From positions 18,358,306-18,422,305 of the forward strand of contig CM026390.1 in assembly GCA_014843695.1 (NCBI GenBank): a DNA stretch of 64,000 nt, read 5' to 3'. A model generated the notes under the pieces. It was not told the origin of the DNA, did no database searches, and saw only the letters and a program-made list of their open reading frames with translations. The position numbers were made by a program, and so were the translations under genes. Position 1 is the stretch's first letter; each line of letters begins with the position of its first letter. Shown here one piece after another: positions 13,385-24,800 of this stretch. The stretch is from Archivesica marissinica (lineage: Eukaryota > Mollusca > Bivalvia > Venerida > Vesicomyidae).

Positions 13385-13962
13385 TTAAAGAAGCTTTACA
13401 TCGTAATAAAGGATGTTTTGGGTAAAATATAAATACTAATATGTGTGTGTTTACAAAAATCGAAATAGTCGCTCAGAAACAATAAAATTCCAATAAATTT
13501 AAACCGTCGTATACGCGAATTTGTTTATCAACACACGAAATGTAAGCACGCACAGCGCGCATGCGTAGAAAACAACGTATATATTTTGAACATGAAAGAC
13601 TATCTGTCTATCTTCCTCTAATGTCGAACCCCTCGCGGGATGTAGAAATGTCCCTATAAGACTTAGCTAACAGAGGTATGAATCAACATATCAAGTAATT
13701 TAATTAAAAAAGACAACGTGGGACAAATGGGGACGATGCATTCGGAATGTAAACAAGTGCGGACGATGCGTTCCGGTTGTAAACAAGTGCGTGGCCGATC
13801 GACTCGGAAAGTCCTACTTTCGGTTTCGAGTTTGTTTTATCGCAAAAAACACTGTTTACCAAATGAAAATAAGCATACAAAGTATAATGTTAGAATGTGT
13901 AGCAGCATTGAAATTGAATTTTTCAAATATCTTTTATTTCATACGATGTAATGCTGCTTTAA
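13385..13962. mobile_element. MITE-A copy 3
   Basis: TTAA at both ends. The left terminal repeat is decayed (AGAAGCTTTACATCGTAATA); the right one is intact (ACGATGTAATGCTGCT). It carries the internal cccctcgcggg block. Confidence 0.85.
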
Positions 13963-14029
13963 TTGACGGCGGACTATGCGTATATATATATGTGTAATTG
14001 TCACGATTAATATTATCATAGCATAATTT

Positions 14030-14525
14030 AGCAGTGGATTCTGGAAGGTGGCACAAACCATAAAGTATACCATTTGATGATAGAAAATGCTCAGTATGTA
14101 ATGTTTTAGAAGATGAATACCATGTGTTACTAGAATGTTCAATATATAAAGACATAAGAATGAAATATACATTGTATTAATAAATATTTTTGGAAAAAGA
14201 CCAAATATGTATAAATTGAAAGAACTATTTAAGGGTGGTAATAATGAAATAATTAGAAAATTGAGTGTATTTATTTATAAAATCTTTTGAAATGCGGACA
14301 TTAAATAATATGTTATGAGACTTTGTATTTATCTTACATTGATGAAATAATTATAAATTGAGTGAGTTTATGTACAGGAATATTGTAATACGTTCATTAT
14401 ATAATCATGTTGTATTGCATACGTTGCCTTCTCCACATAATTCTCACCACTATTTGTTAATAGTTTGTATGTATATTGTTGTACCTCATGGGTCATATTG
14501 ACCTACTGGAGTTTGAAAATAAACA
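14030..14525 (+). pseudogene. Truncated, decayed LINE 3' end with zinc-finger remnant
   Basis: In one frame, near 14087-14155, I read CSVCNVLEDEYHVLLEC. This is the CxxC...HxxxxC zinc-binding motif that ends many LINE ORF2 proteins. The full-length LINE in this window has CTFCNTIEDESHVILEC at the same place. Stop codons follow soon after. It is probably an old 5'-truncated insertion. Confidence 0.65.
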
Positions 14526-14579
14526 TTCTATATATTATTCATAGGAAGCAGAATTCATGCTGCACAGTTTGAGCATACA

Positions 14580-14710
14580 ATGTGTGATCGATCATTATAT
14601 ATATATAAAATCACCACTATATATATAGGATCTTACAAAGTGGTGATTTTATACCATATTTTATGAAATGAGTTTTGGAATTTTGCTAATAAAATTATTA
14701 TTCCTGTTTG
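14580..14710. repeat. Small inverted-repeat element E, copy 1
   Basis: A hairpin of ataaaatcaccact and agtggtgattttat is followed by taccatattttatg and tttggaattttgct. Related sequence is at 25258-25400. Confidence 0.5.
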
Positions 14711-14750
14711 TGATTATACTTTTGAGCCGTATTGCACTTCAAGGAAATCA

Positions 14751-14751
<1 letters not shown>

Positions 14752-14784
<33 letters not shown>
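14752..14784 (+). repeat. (AAT)n microsatellite
   Basis: About eleven perfect trinucleotide units. Confidence 0.95.
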
Positions 14785-14785
<1 letters not shown>

Positions 14786-14804
14786 GACTATATTTAACGC
14801 GTAG

Positions 14805-15190
14805 ATTTGAGAAACTTGGATTCTGTAGAAACGTTTAAGAAACACCTTAAAACATTGTTCTTCAGAAAAATGTATTCATGGTTTTAAAACAGTCATGTAT
14901 TAACAGACTGAACAGGATAGTTGTAGAATTAGTGTAGTGTTAAAAAAAGTTTTAGAAACAATGATATAATTTACCAAAAATTATGCTTATAATAATGATT
15001 GATCAAATATGTGTTATTGTGTGGTAACATAATTATTTTTAGACCAATGTCTTTTTGTAAATAACGAGAATTGTGTTCAGGTTTTTATGTAAGTACATGT
15101 CTATATATTTATTTTACTTCTATTGTACAACGCCAGTGAATATACTATGTGTAAAATTAGGCGTTTTATCAAATTAAACAGTTTCAGTTT
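14805..15190 (+). pseudogene. LINE 3' end fragment, CR1/L2/RTE-like C-terminus
   Basis: One frame from about 14805 reads LRNLDSVETFKKHLKTLFFR before a stop at about 14887. It resembles the usual C-terminal end of CR1/L2-type reverse-transcriptase ORFs. The following sequence to about 15190 would be 3' UTR. Clade is not certain. Confidence 0.55.
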
Positions 15191-15445
15191 CAGTAACGCG
15201 AGAACTAATTGGAACAATTACGTCAATCTACCATGAGGCTCTCAACAAATTAAAACATGAAATAGCATAATGAAACATGTAAACAGTAACCAGTAAAACT
15301 TTCATAGGAAATAAGATATAAGCTGCAAGAACTAATACTTATATTCATGTACAATTATAAGTTATCAGTATATTAGGTTAACGGTCAGTTCTTTGCGCCA
15401 CCTGGTATATAAAGCTTTGAAATATGGAACAGAATAAACTGTTTA

Positions 15446-15479
15446 GGTAGCGACGATAAATAAACGTAAAACACACATA
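15446..15479 (+). mobile_element. SINE-T solo tail
   Basis: Only ggtagcgacgataaataaac and a short A/C-rich end are present, with no body or head. Probably an extreme 5' truncation during retrotransposition. Confidence 0.7.
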
Positions 15480-15575
15480 CTGATTGTTGTAGATAACCTG
15501 TAAGTGTTAACCACTATGGTAAGATCTCTAAGTTGTATGGGTAATTATGCATCGAATGCGAGATACATTATGGCA

Positions 15576-15830
15576 AGTCCGTGGTCGAGTGGTTACGGTT
15601 GCTGACTTGTATACCACTGTAGCCTATCATCTCTGATGGTCATGGGTTCGAGCCCCCGCTCAGACCGTGTCTCATTTATATGAAAAAGTTGGCAGTTTCT
15701 TACGGAGGTTTGTGCACCAAGTACTGGTTAACCGCTGGAACCTGCCCAGGAAAGGTGTTGTTAGGTAAACTGCCCGTCGCTCAAATGGACAACCGGTAGC
15801 GACGTTAAATAAACTTAAAATAAAAATTTA
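15576..15830 (+). mobile_element. SINE-S copy (tRNA-Ser-like head)
   Basis: The head has A box tggtcgagtggtta, an extended variable arm and B box gggttcgagcc, typical of type II tRNAs such as Ser. The tail carries the same cgtcgct...agcgacg hairpin as SINE-T, followed by ttaaataaac. Confidence 0.75.
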
Positions 15831-15936
15831 AAAAACAGAATGAGCTATTTTCATGTGACCAGCGATGGAATCCTACAAGCGTTACCACTATTTGGAACAT
15901 TCAGCTTTAGGTCCAGGTGACCTAATTATTTATCTA

Positions 15937-16340
15937 TTTATTTCAGTCTCATCTATGCATACTACACATATAATACCGTCGCCGTGGCCTAGTGGTTAAG
16001 GTGTCCGCCTACGGGGCGGAAGATCGAAGGTTTGAACGTGGTCAGGGGTTCGTTCTTATATGGCCGGTTGGTGAGCCGCCAGATAGTTAAATAATGGTTA
16101 CCGAGTGCCTACCAGCCTGGCGCCTGGCATACAAGCATAGGATTCGGGAAGTACTGATGTTCATAAAAAGAGGTGTCTCATAAGTCATAAATGGCTGGCC
16201 CTTTAAATAGGGGTGATCCTATAATAAACAAAAACACACTTTTTTATAATATATAATAGTACATAGCCATTATATGAGAATTATAAGAGACTAAACACGT
16301 GATATCATCACAAACAATTGTTATCATAATACTGTACATT
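15937..16340 (-). mobile_element. LINE 3' UTR copy interrupted by SINE-R
   Basis: The sequence tttatttcagtctcatcta matches the 3' end of the full-length LINE at 50731. The continuation after the SINE (gagaattataagagac at about 16276) matches 37347-37362. So this is a 5'-truncated LINE 3' end split by the SINE at 15977-16222. Confidence 0.65.
15977..16222 (+). mobile_element. SINE-R copy 1 (tRNA-Arg-like head)
   Basis: A box is tggcctagtggttaagg. The anticodon arm is TCCGC-CTACGGG-GCGGA, giving anticodon ACG (Arg). The body includes ggtgagccgcc and gtgcctaccagcctgg; the end is ctggccctttaaataggggt. Flanking tataata sequences could be the target duplication. Confidence 0.8.
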
Positions 16341-16387
16341 AAAATTCAAAGAAAAACCTTGCCCATCTAGACCTACATACCTAGACC

Positions 16388-16887
16388 TTAAAGCGACTGT
16401 TCATCGCAAAAAGCAAATAATATGCATTTTCACGTATAAATGCATTGCTACTACATATTCTTCCGAATACATTCGAACACTAACATTGAATCAATAAACA
16501 GTGTTTTTTGTGGATTGAAAATATGATTTCATATAACGGTCATCCATGCTCCTGAATTGACGTTTGTTTGTCATCGGAGTCAATACTAAACGCGAGATAA
16601 TGTCGTTTTGAAATAATTTAACGAAGAATAGTCTACAAAGATATAGGCACAAATGTGAGATATAACGGTTAAGCTGTACCATAAATCGTGTTATTCAGGA
16701 TACATTAGTTGTATTACGCATGGATGTTTACATATGTTTGTTATATCAACGAACCGCATATACGACGTTTGTTTATTAGTTGAAATATTCAGTATTTGGG
16801 GCACATATTTGGGGGGAAATTATACCATATAATAGGAAAATACATTCTGTAGAAATTTGTGTTTTCACCAATGTAGTGTCGCTTTAA
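16388..16887. mobile_element. MITE-B copy 1 (TTAA-flanked)
   Basis: TTAA bounds both ends. Terminal repeats are AGCGACtgTtCATCG on the left and the intact CaatGTAGTGTCGCT on the right. About 500 bp, related to MITE-A at the termini but different inside. A second copy is at 20750. Confidence 0.8.
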
Positions 16888-16971
16888 ACTGGAACATTCA
16901 GCTGTAACGTATACTTTGATGACACTAGGTAGAGTATTATTTAAAGGACAATAGTGTATAATCGGAAACAC

Positions 16972-17260
16972 AGACGGATCTGTAGTCCAGTGGTATCACG
17001 CTGGACTGGTAATCCAGGGATCGCAGGTTCGATCCCCCGTCTGACCCTAATAAAATTAACAGTCTTTCAGATGGGACGTTAAACCGAGTTCTCGTGTCGG
17101 TGCTTTACACCGTGCACGTAAAAGAACCATAGGAGATTCTGGAATGGATCTCTGTCTGTATCATGCACTATCCTCCAAAATCTAAAATAACTAATCTCTT
17201 CAGGAGGCGTCGCTCATATGGGCAACCGGTAGCGACGATAAATAAACGTAAAAACACACA
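16972..17260 (+). mobile_element. SINE-T copy 3, full length
   Basis: Complete head with GGT anticodon arm and B box ggttcgatccc, body, tail hairpin and ataaataaacgtaaaa end. Confidence 0.9.
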
Positions 17261-17652
17261 AAACGGAAACAACTCCGTTCTTGGTCACGTGCTATGCTTT
17301 GATGTAACCGCTGTACCTTCCAATAATCCATTTCCGTGAAAAACTAATCTTACGGTGTCAACACTCTAGGAACTCCTAGTGTAAACCAAAGTTGCTCAGA
17401 CTGGGTCACAAGTTATAATTTGATGAAGCCTAGATTCCTTTCGATAACCAGCCATTTCCGTACTTGTTCTAATGCCAACAATCAGGGCCATCTTGCGAAC
17501 ATTATAAGACATATTACTGTATAATTACATCGTCTCTGTGAAAGCAGACGCCTAACGTATTTCCGGTGATGACGGATCTGTAGATGAATGTGTTACAACT
17601 TCTGTTTACTAGACAATATATGAAAAACATATAAATCTTCGCTTACGTGAAG

Positions 17653-17822
17653 AATGTGAGATGGTACGGTGGTCGCCAGATCGGACAGGTGGGTTTTCCC
17701 CGGGGACTCCGGTTTCCTCCCACACGAATGACCACATTTACGCTTTCATCCGTGCCAACGAGAGTGATTAATGTAAGTTGTTAAAACTTGTTCGCAATCG
17801 TTGTAAACTAAATAAAGTTTAA
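17653..17822 (+). mobile_element. SINE-C copy 2, head-truncated
   Basis: The body starts at gtgagatggtacggtggtcg and runs through ccggtttcctcccacacgaa to the shared tail gattaatgtaagttgttaaa and an aataaagttt end. Confidence 0.8.
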
Positions 17823-17825
17823 ACT

Positions 17826-18080
17826 TTAAACGGGAACATGTTTGCAATGTAAATGAGGCTAGGGGAGCATTCGTGTATGTTCGGAAATGATCGGTGAATT
17901 CCGTTTTTATTTTTCACGATCGTATGTTGCAGATACGAATTATCGTTCTTCAATCAACACCCTAGAAAATACGGGTGTGGTGTAGGTGGCGCTACGCTCG
18001 AAAATCGAGTTTCCCCAAGCTGCCAGAAGTAAATTAGTGAAAAATCGACAGACTGGAACCCAGGCTAGGAAGCGATATAC
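17826..18080 (+). repeat. Interspersed repeat 'U' copy 2
   Basis: Matches 230-545 with several deletions, including the ggcgctacg...gtttcccca motif and gactggaacccaggct. Confidence 0.7.
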
Positions 18081-18133
18081 TTTCCTTCTGCAAATTAATA
18101 TTTATCTTCTTTTTTTAATGTAAGATAGATAAA

Positions 18134-18228
18134 TGGGTACTCCGCGTCCATCCGCGCCAACGAGAGTGATTAATATAAGCTATTAAAGCTTGTTTCGCAA
18201 TCGTTGTAAAATATATAAAGTTTACACT
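18134..18228 (+). mobile_element. SINE-C fragment with internal deletion
   Basis: It has gggtactccg joined directly to ccatccgcgccaacgag, then the tail. The central body is deleted. Confidence 0.7.
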
Positions 18229-18340
18229 TACGCTATGGTACAAAATTGTCTTTGTCTGAAAAATGTACACATTTATTCATGATTCAACCAATACACGAAC
18301 GTTAAACGGTAGAACCAGTAAATTAGTGCATACTTCCCCC

Positions 18341-18610
18341 AAATTACAAACAATTGCAGAATAAACGTTGGCAGTGGATAGTTTATAGATGACTATACAT
18401 GTACACAAACATATCATTCGTATTCGAAAGAATAATGCTAGCTCTGCATTACACACAAGAAAATGATTCACACACAAATTACAAACAATTGCAGAATAAA
18501 CGTGTGCAGTGGATAGTTTATAGATGACTATACATGTACACAAACATATCATTCGTATTCGAACGAATAATGCTAGCTCTGCATTACACACAAGAAAATG
18601 ATTCACACAC
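18341..18610 (+). repeat. 135-bp direct tandem duplication
   Basis: Units 18341-18475 and 18476-18610 are nearly identical; differences are a few bases such as gttggc/gtgtgc and gaaagaa/gaacgaa. No coding content was recognised. Confidence 0.95.
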
Positions 18611-19327
18611 GTTATTTATTTCGAAAAGACAGGCTAATAGAGTATCAGATCGAGATTTACAGTCTGTGTTCCATAAGCACAATGCTTTTCTCCATTTATG
18701 CCAAGACAAATATTGCATGGCAACATAATACTGGTCATATAAGCAATATCCAGTGAATGTTTGCCAAAAGACACAAGACACATCATTTTACAAAACTAAG
18801 TAGAATCGTATATATTGTGCAAAGCGATCCAGATCTGCAAATACAAACAGAAATATTTATCCTGTTACTATTTAGGTTGTAAAACAACAAATAAATTGCC
18901 CTATTAAATACTTAGTAAAAGTAAAAATATACAGTCTGATCATTTATATTTCCAATCTTTCATTTCTTCTGATACCACACTTACTGTGAAGCGGTATTCC
19001 AATCAAACTGTAAAAGAGCAAAACTCTTCCAATTATAATGTTTTCCATAGCCAGTGCGCACCTGTGAATAACGTCACTGTGTTTACACACTGTATTCCTC
19101 CGCCAAATAATACAGTATACCAACCTTCAGTTTGCAACGGTCTGAATTCTTATACCACATCTTTTCTACACATCAACTAGTCTGAAGTCTTCTCAAGTCA
19201 CATAATTTCTCAAAACACAAACAATATACACTGCCTGTAATGAAAATGCACTTTTACCAAAAATAAAAATGAACTGTATTAGTTATTGGGACTACATTCT
19301 ACCGCGGATGCACTTCTGCCTACTCCT
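18611..19327. other. No recognised feature
   Basis: AT-rich; small open frames only, none with a recognisable motif. Confidence 0.4.
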
Positions 19328-19521
19328 GTTTATTTATCGTCGCTACCGGTTGCCCATATGAGCGACGCCTCCTGAAGAGATGAGTCATTTTAGATTTTTA
19401 GAGGATAGTGCAATGATACAGACAAGAGACCCATTCAGGGTCTCCTTTTGTTCTTTTACGTACATGGTGTAAAGCACAGACACGAGACCTCGGGGTACTA
19501 CTGAACTACAGATCCGCCTGT
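19328..19521 (-). mobile_element. SINE-T copy 4, internally deleted
   Basis: Minus-strand tail and body are present. The segment with the anticodon arm and B box is missing, so the body joins almost directly to the tRNA start (actacagatccgcctg). Confidence 0.8.
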
Positions 19522-20749
19522 CCTGAACTAGCTTGCTTTATATATCCTCCATGGAATTTTTAACTTGACCGATATTGTTTTGAAGTTGGGGTTTCCGGGA
19601 GAGGCAGTCAAGCAGTTTATTAGGGAAGCTATTAAAACTGTATTTATTTTCTTCAATTCTTCTTGTTCATGTTTAGTATTCTCTTAAGCGTATCGCGTCA
19701 TTTTCTTATTCAATCAAAACAATAATTTTCTTGAAAGACTTACTTATATTAGTACTACATACATCGGAACAAATTGATAGCAAATGTGACCTTTTGGAAA
19801 GGGCTGTTGCTGATGTTTTCAATACGTGTAGCCCAATCCGTTTGCATTTTGAAAATGTCATGTATATGGATATTATCAGGATTTGTGTATGTTATTAATA
19901 TGACAGTAATGTCATTGTGATTTGTAAATTGTATGCATCATTATGGAAAATATTATTAAATTTAAAAACATCCAAATATTTTCATTTGCCACTTTATTAG
20001 TATGTTATTTTCTAAATAAACTACGTTTGTAACTAACTTGTATCCAATTCCATATAGCCCTCACCAATGTCGTTATAATGCACACTTGGTGCATCATAGG
20101 AAATCGAATTACGCAACTTATATCACTCAACGTTAAAATAAATAAATTCGTACTTTTATTTGGAACTACTTTGCACGTGAATATACTCATGGGAGTGTGT
20201 TATTAGATCAAAGAATGTGGCAAAGCCTTAGGAGCGTCGTTTCGAATTGTTAAGCAACATTTTAATACGCTCACCAGAGCCTCGCTTAATACCATTCGTT
20301 GTGTACTCGTTTAATAAATGTATGTCAATATGGAATAAAAACTCGTCACGAATTCTCTCCATATATCTAGTAATGAACGTCGTGAAACATTTAATAATTC
20401 GGTTTCGTTCATTAAAGGAGAACTTTTAATATTCTGAAGTATTCGTTATCATATATAGATTAGAAGACACGAATAGAGCAAAAAGAGTTGGGGGGAAATC
20501 GAACAATATATATTTAAATTTAGCTTAAATTGCTGATAATGTCGAACATTTAGGGCACTGTGACATCGTCAGTCCACATTATTTATCGTCAATCGCCGTT
20601 TTCGTGTCACACCTGTTTTAGATATGTGTTTGCGAATGACGTCATGGTATTCGCTAGAACTGCCAAACAGGAAAATGAGTAAAAATAATAGATAACTAGT
20701 CACATTATATTTCGAAAATGTAAATATCGTCATTATTGTCATAAAAATC
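19522..20749. other. No recognised feature
   Basis: AT-rich; the short frame at 20247-20429 shows no domain I recognise. Confidence 0.4.
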
Positions 20750-21266
20750 CGCAAAGCGACATTACATCGCAAAAAGCAAATAAAATGCATTTTTTTCACG
20801 TATGCATGCATTGTTGCTACAAATTCTTCTGAATACATTCGAACACTAACATTGAATCAATAAACAGTGTTTTTGTGGTATACAAACAAAAAGAGTGAAA
20901 GTAGGATTTCATATAACGATCATCCACGCTCCTGAATTGACGTTTGTTGTCATTGAAGTCAATACTAAATACACGATAATTTAACTAAGATTAGTCTACA
21001 AATAAATAGGCATAGGCATAGATGTGAGATATAACGGTAAATATGTAGCATAACTCGTGTTATTCATGATACACGCTTTGTATTACGCATGGATGTCGAC
21101 CGTATTTACATTGTTACGTTATGTCAACAAACCGCGTATACGACGTTTGTTTATTTGTTGAAATACTCAGTTTTTGAGGCAAATATTTGGAAAAAATGTA
21201 TAACCATACAATAACAAATTACATTCTGCAGACATGTTAGTTTTCACCGATGTAGTGTCGCTTTAA
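20750..21266. mobile_element. MITE-B copy 2
   Basis: Terminal repeats are AGCGACATTACATCG and CGATGTAGTGTCGCT. TTAA is intact at the right and decayed to GCAA at the left. The interior matches 16388-16887 throughout (for example tacgacgtttgttta). Confidence 0.85.
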
Positions 21267-21488
21267 GCAGAGGTATATTATAAAGATATAGTGTTTGTGT
21301 TTGTAATGGGTGAAGCCTCATGGATTACTTTGCAAGGCCATGTACCAATCATTTCATAAAACCCATTTCTATTACATGAAATTTGATTTGTGGAGTGAAA
21401 GCATGCCTTGTTTGATGCCATGTTCAATCATGTTTATTTCAAAAGAAGTAGCGCAATCTGAGTATCGTCTGAAAACTGGTACTGCCCT

Positions 21489-21737
21489 AATACTATGCTT
21501 ACAAACATCGGAACAAAACATATTATTGACATTGCACCGACACCTTATTGATGTTATGGTATACATTTAGCATACTTAACCAGCCAAATAATGAATTTCA
21601 GGACTCAAGGTTCAACTCGGAAATACTATGCTTACAAACATCGGAACAAAACATCATATTATTGACATTGCACCGACGCCTTATTGATGTTATGGTATAC
21701 ATTTAGCATACTTAACCAGCCAAATTATGAATTTCAG
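21489..21737 (+). repeat. 133-136-bp tandem duplication carrying a broken copy of a splice acceptor and exon start
   Basis: The block aatactatgcttacaaacat ... ttcag starts at 21489 and again at 21622. The first copy ends with an intact acceptor (tttcag at 21601) and the first about 20 bases of the phosphodiesterase exon, then breaks into the second copy. The second copy leads into the full exon at 21738. The second unit has a 3-bp insertion (cat). Confidence 0.9.
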
Positions 21738-21899
21738 GACTCAAGGTTCAACTCGAAAATAGATATACGCATGGGATACAAGACCCAAAGTATTTTATCC
21801 ATGCCTATCAAAGACAACGACGGTGATGTTATAGGTGTTGCGCAGGCAGTCAACAAAGTAATCAACAGAAACATGCCCTTTAACGAACACGATGAAAAG
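21738..21899 (+). CDS. Phosphodiesterase exon 1 of window: GAF-A C-terminal part
   Basis: 54 codons between acceptor tttcag and donor AAG|gtgcgt, phase 0 at both ends. It encodes DSRFN, then [21 protein letters not shown] and [15 protein letters not shown] with the following F-x3-DE is the GAF nucleotide-binding signature of cGMP-specific phosphodiesterases. The donor is followed by a SINE-R within about 16 bp. Confidence 0.92.
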
Positions 21900-24800
21900 G
21901 TGCGTATATATATATACTGTCTCCATGGCCTAGTTGTTAAGGCGTCCGCATACGGAGCGGGAGGTCGACGATTCGAATCTCGTCAGGGGTTCGTTCTGAT
22001 ATGACCCGTTGGTGAGCCGCCAGCTAGTTAAGTAATGGTTACCGATTGCCTACCAGCCTGGCATACAGGCATATGAATCGCGAATCTGGTGTTCATAAAA
22101 AGAGTTGTCTCATAAGTCAGAAATGGCTGGCCCTTTAAATAGGGGTGACACTATATACTGCCATAAGATACAAATGCGTTATCCGCCTGTTGAAGTGGTA
22201 CTATACACCATGTTCCTGCAACGACATATCCAACTTGCCAAATATGCATGCATAATATCTGCTAAAAATTAGAAAGTTTTGAAGAGTCAAGAAATGCATA
22301 AAAACAATCAAGTGTGTTTACGTTTATTTATCGCCTTTACCGGTTGCCCATATGAGCGACGCCTCCTGAAGAGATTAGTTATTTTAGATTTTGGAGAATA
22401 GTGCATGACCCATTCCAGAATCTCCTCTTGTTCTTTTATGTGCACGATGTAAAGCACCGACACGAGACCTCGGTTTAACGTCCCATCTGAAAGACTGTTA
22501 ATTTTGTTAGGGTCAGACGTGGGATCGAACCTGCGATCCCTGGATTACCAGTCCAGCGTGTTACCACTGGACTACATGTACGTTTGTAAAAACAATCAAA
22601 TAAATTGTATAGTGTTTAATCCTGAGAAATAAAAACAATATAATTACTTTGTAAATAATTAAAATGTAGTCATTTTGACCGATATATTGTGTAAAATTAA
22701 TTGTTTAGCTTATTAACTGTGTTGAAAATATTGCGGGTTTGATGACCGCGGAAAATGCGAAATTAAACTATCCGCGAATAGTATGCTTATTTTATGCTCT
22801 CCAAAGAAATGTAGCAATTCACCATAAGATGTGTTATTTCGCTGGTTAGGAAGCGGTGAAATAACACAATGTATTTACGCGGCTCTAGTGCAAATCAATG
22901 CATGGCATCGTTTAGTGTTACAAAAATTACATTTCGAAGAACTAAACCAAAATGAAATTGTGTTCATTTAATTGAATGATAGAAATATAGTTCATTGCTT
23001 AATTGAATAATAGAACTATAGTTCAATGTTTAATTGAATGATATAACAATAGTTCGCTGTTTAATTGAATGATATAACAATAGTTCGCTGTTTAATTGAC
23101 TGATATAACAATAGTTCACTGTTTAATTGAATGATAGAACTATTGTTCACTGTTTAATTGAATGATAGAACTATAGTTCGCTGTTTAATTGAATGATATA
23201 ACAATAGTTCACTGTTTAATTGAATGATATAACAATAGTTCGCTGTTTAATTGAATGATAGAACTATAGTTCACTGTTTAATTGAATGATATAACAATAG
23301 TTCACTGTTTAATTGAATGATATAACAATAGTTCGCTGTTTAATTGAATGATAGAACTATAGTTCACTGTTTAATTGAATGATATAACAATAGTTCACTG
23401 TTTAATTGAATGATATAACAATAGTTCGCTGTTTAATTGAATGATATAACAATAGTTCGCTGTTTAATTGAATGATATAACAATAGTTCACTGTTTAATT
23501 GAATGATATAACAATAGTTCGCTGTTTAATTGAATGATATAACTATAGTTCATGTTTAATTGAATGATATAACAATAGTTGCTGTTTAATTGAATGATAT
23601 AACAATAGTTCGTGTTTAATTGAATGATAGAACTATAGTTCGTGTTTAATTGAATGATAGAACTAGTTTGTTTAATTGAATGATATAACAATAGTTCGCT
23701 GTTTAATTGAATGATATAACAATAGTTCGCTGTTTAATTGAATGATAGAACTATAGTTCTTTAATTGACTGATAGAACTATAGTTCAATGTTTAATTGAC
23801 TGATAGAACTATAGTTCAATGTTTAATTGACTGATAGAACTATAGTTCAATGTTTAATTGACTGATAGAACTATAGTTCAATGTTTAATTGAATGATATA
23901 ACTATAGTTCGATGTTTAATTGAATGATATAACTATAGTTCAATGTTTAATTGACTGATAGAACTATAGTTCAATGTTTAATTGACTGATAGAACTATAG
24001 TTCAATGTTTAATTGACTGATATAACTATAGTTCAATGTTTAATTGACTGATAGAACTATAGTTCAATGTTTAATTGACTGATAGAACTATAGTTCAATG
24101 TTTAATTGACTGATAGAACTATAGTTCAATGTTTAATTGACTGATAGAACTATAGTTCAATGTTTAATTGACTGATAGAACTATAGTTCACTGCTTAATT
24201 AAATGCTAGAATTATAATTATCTGTTGAAGGCCAACATTACCAGTCGTTGCTAGCGCCATCTCGCGGGATAATAATATGTCAATGTTCATTGGACGAAAC
24301 ATAATTCGATCATATAAACAACTAGTCTCTATTCCTACATATGTACAATATATTGTGATATAAAATACACACCGTTGTGTGTGTTTTACGTTTATTTATC
24401 GTCGCTACCGGTTGCCCATATGAGCGACGCCTCCTGAAGAGATTAGTCATTTTAGATTGTTGGAGGATAGTGCAATGATGCAGACAGAGATCCATTCCAG
24501 AGTTTCCTCTGGTTCTTTTACGTGCACGGTGTAAAGCACCCACACGAGACCTCGGTTTAGCGTCACATCTGAAAGACTGTTAATTGTATTAGGGTCAGAC
24601 TAGGGATCGAACCTGCGATCCCTGGATTACCAGTCCAGTGTGTTACCACTGGACTACAGATCCGTCTGTGTTCACACCGTTGTTTCTCAGACAATAGGTA
24701 TATGTACTACGACCTTCCCATGTAACACTTTCTCGTGACAACCGCGCACATGAAACTAAATACGCTTGCATTGCTTCATTTCATTTGAAACGCGAACCAT

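Noticed and set aside
22962..24222. CRISPR-like array
   Set aside because: Units are head-to-tail with no unique spacers, and the genome is eukaryotic. The same reasoning excludes the other minisatellites.
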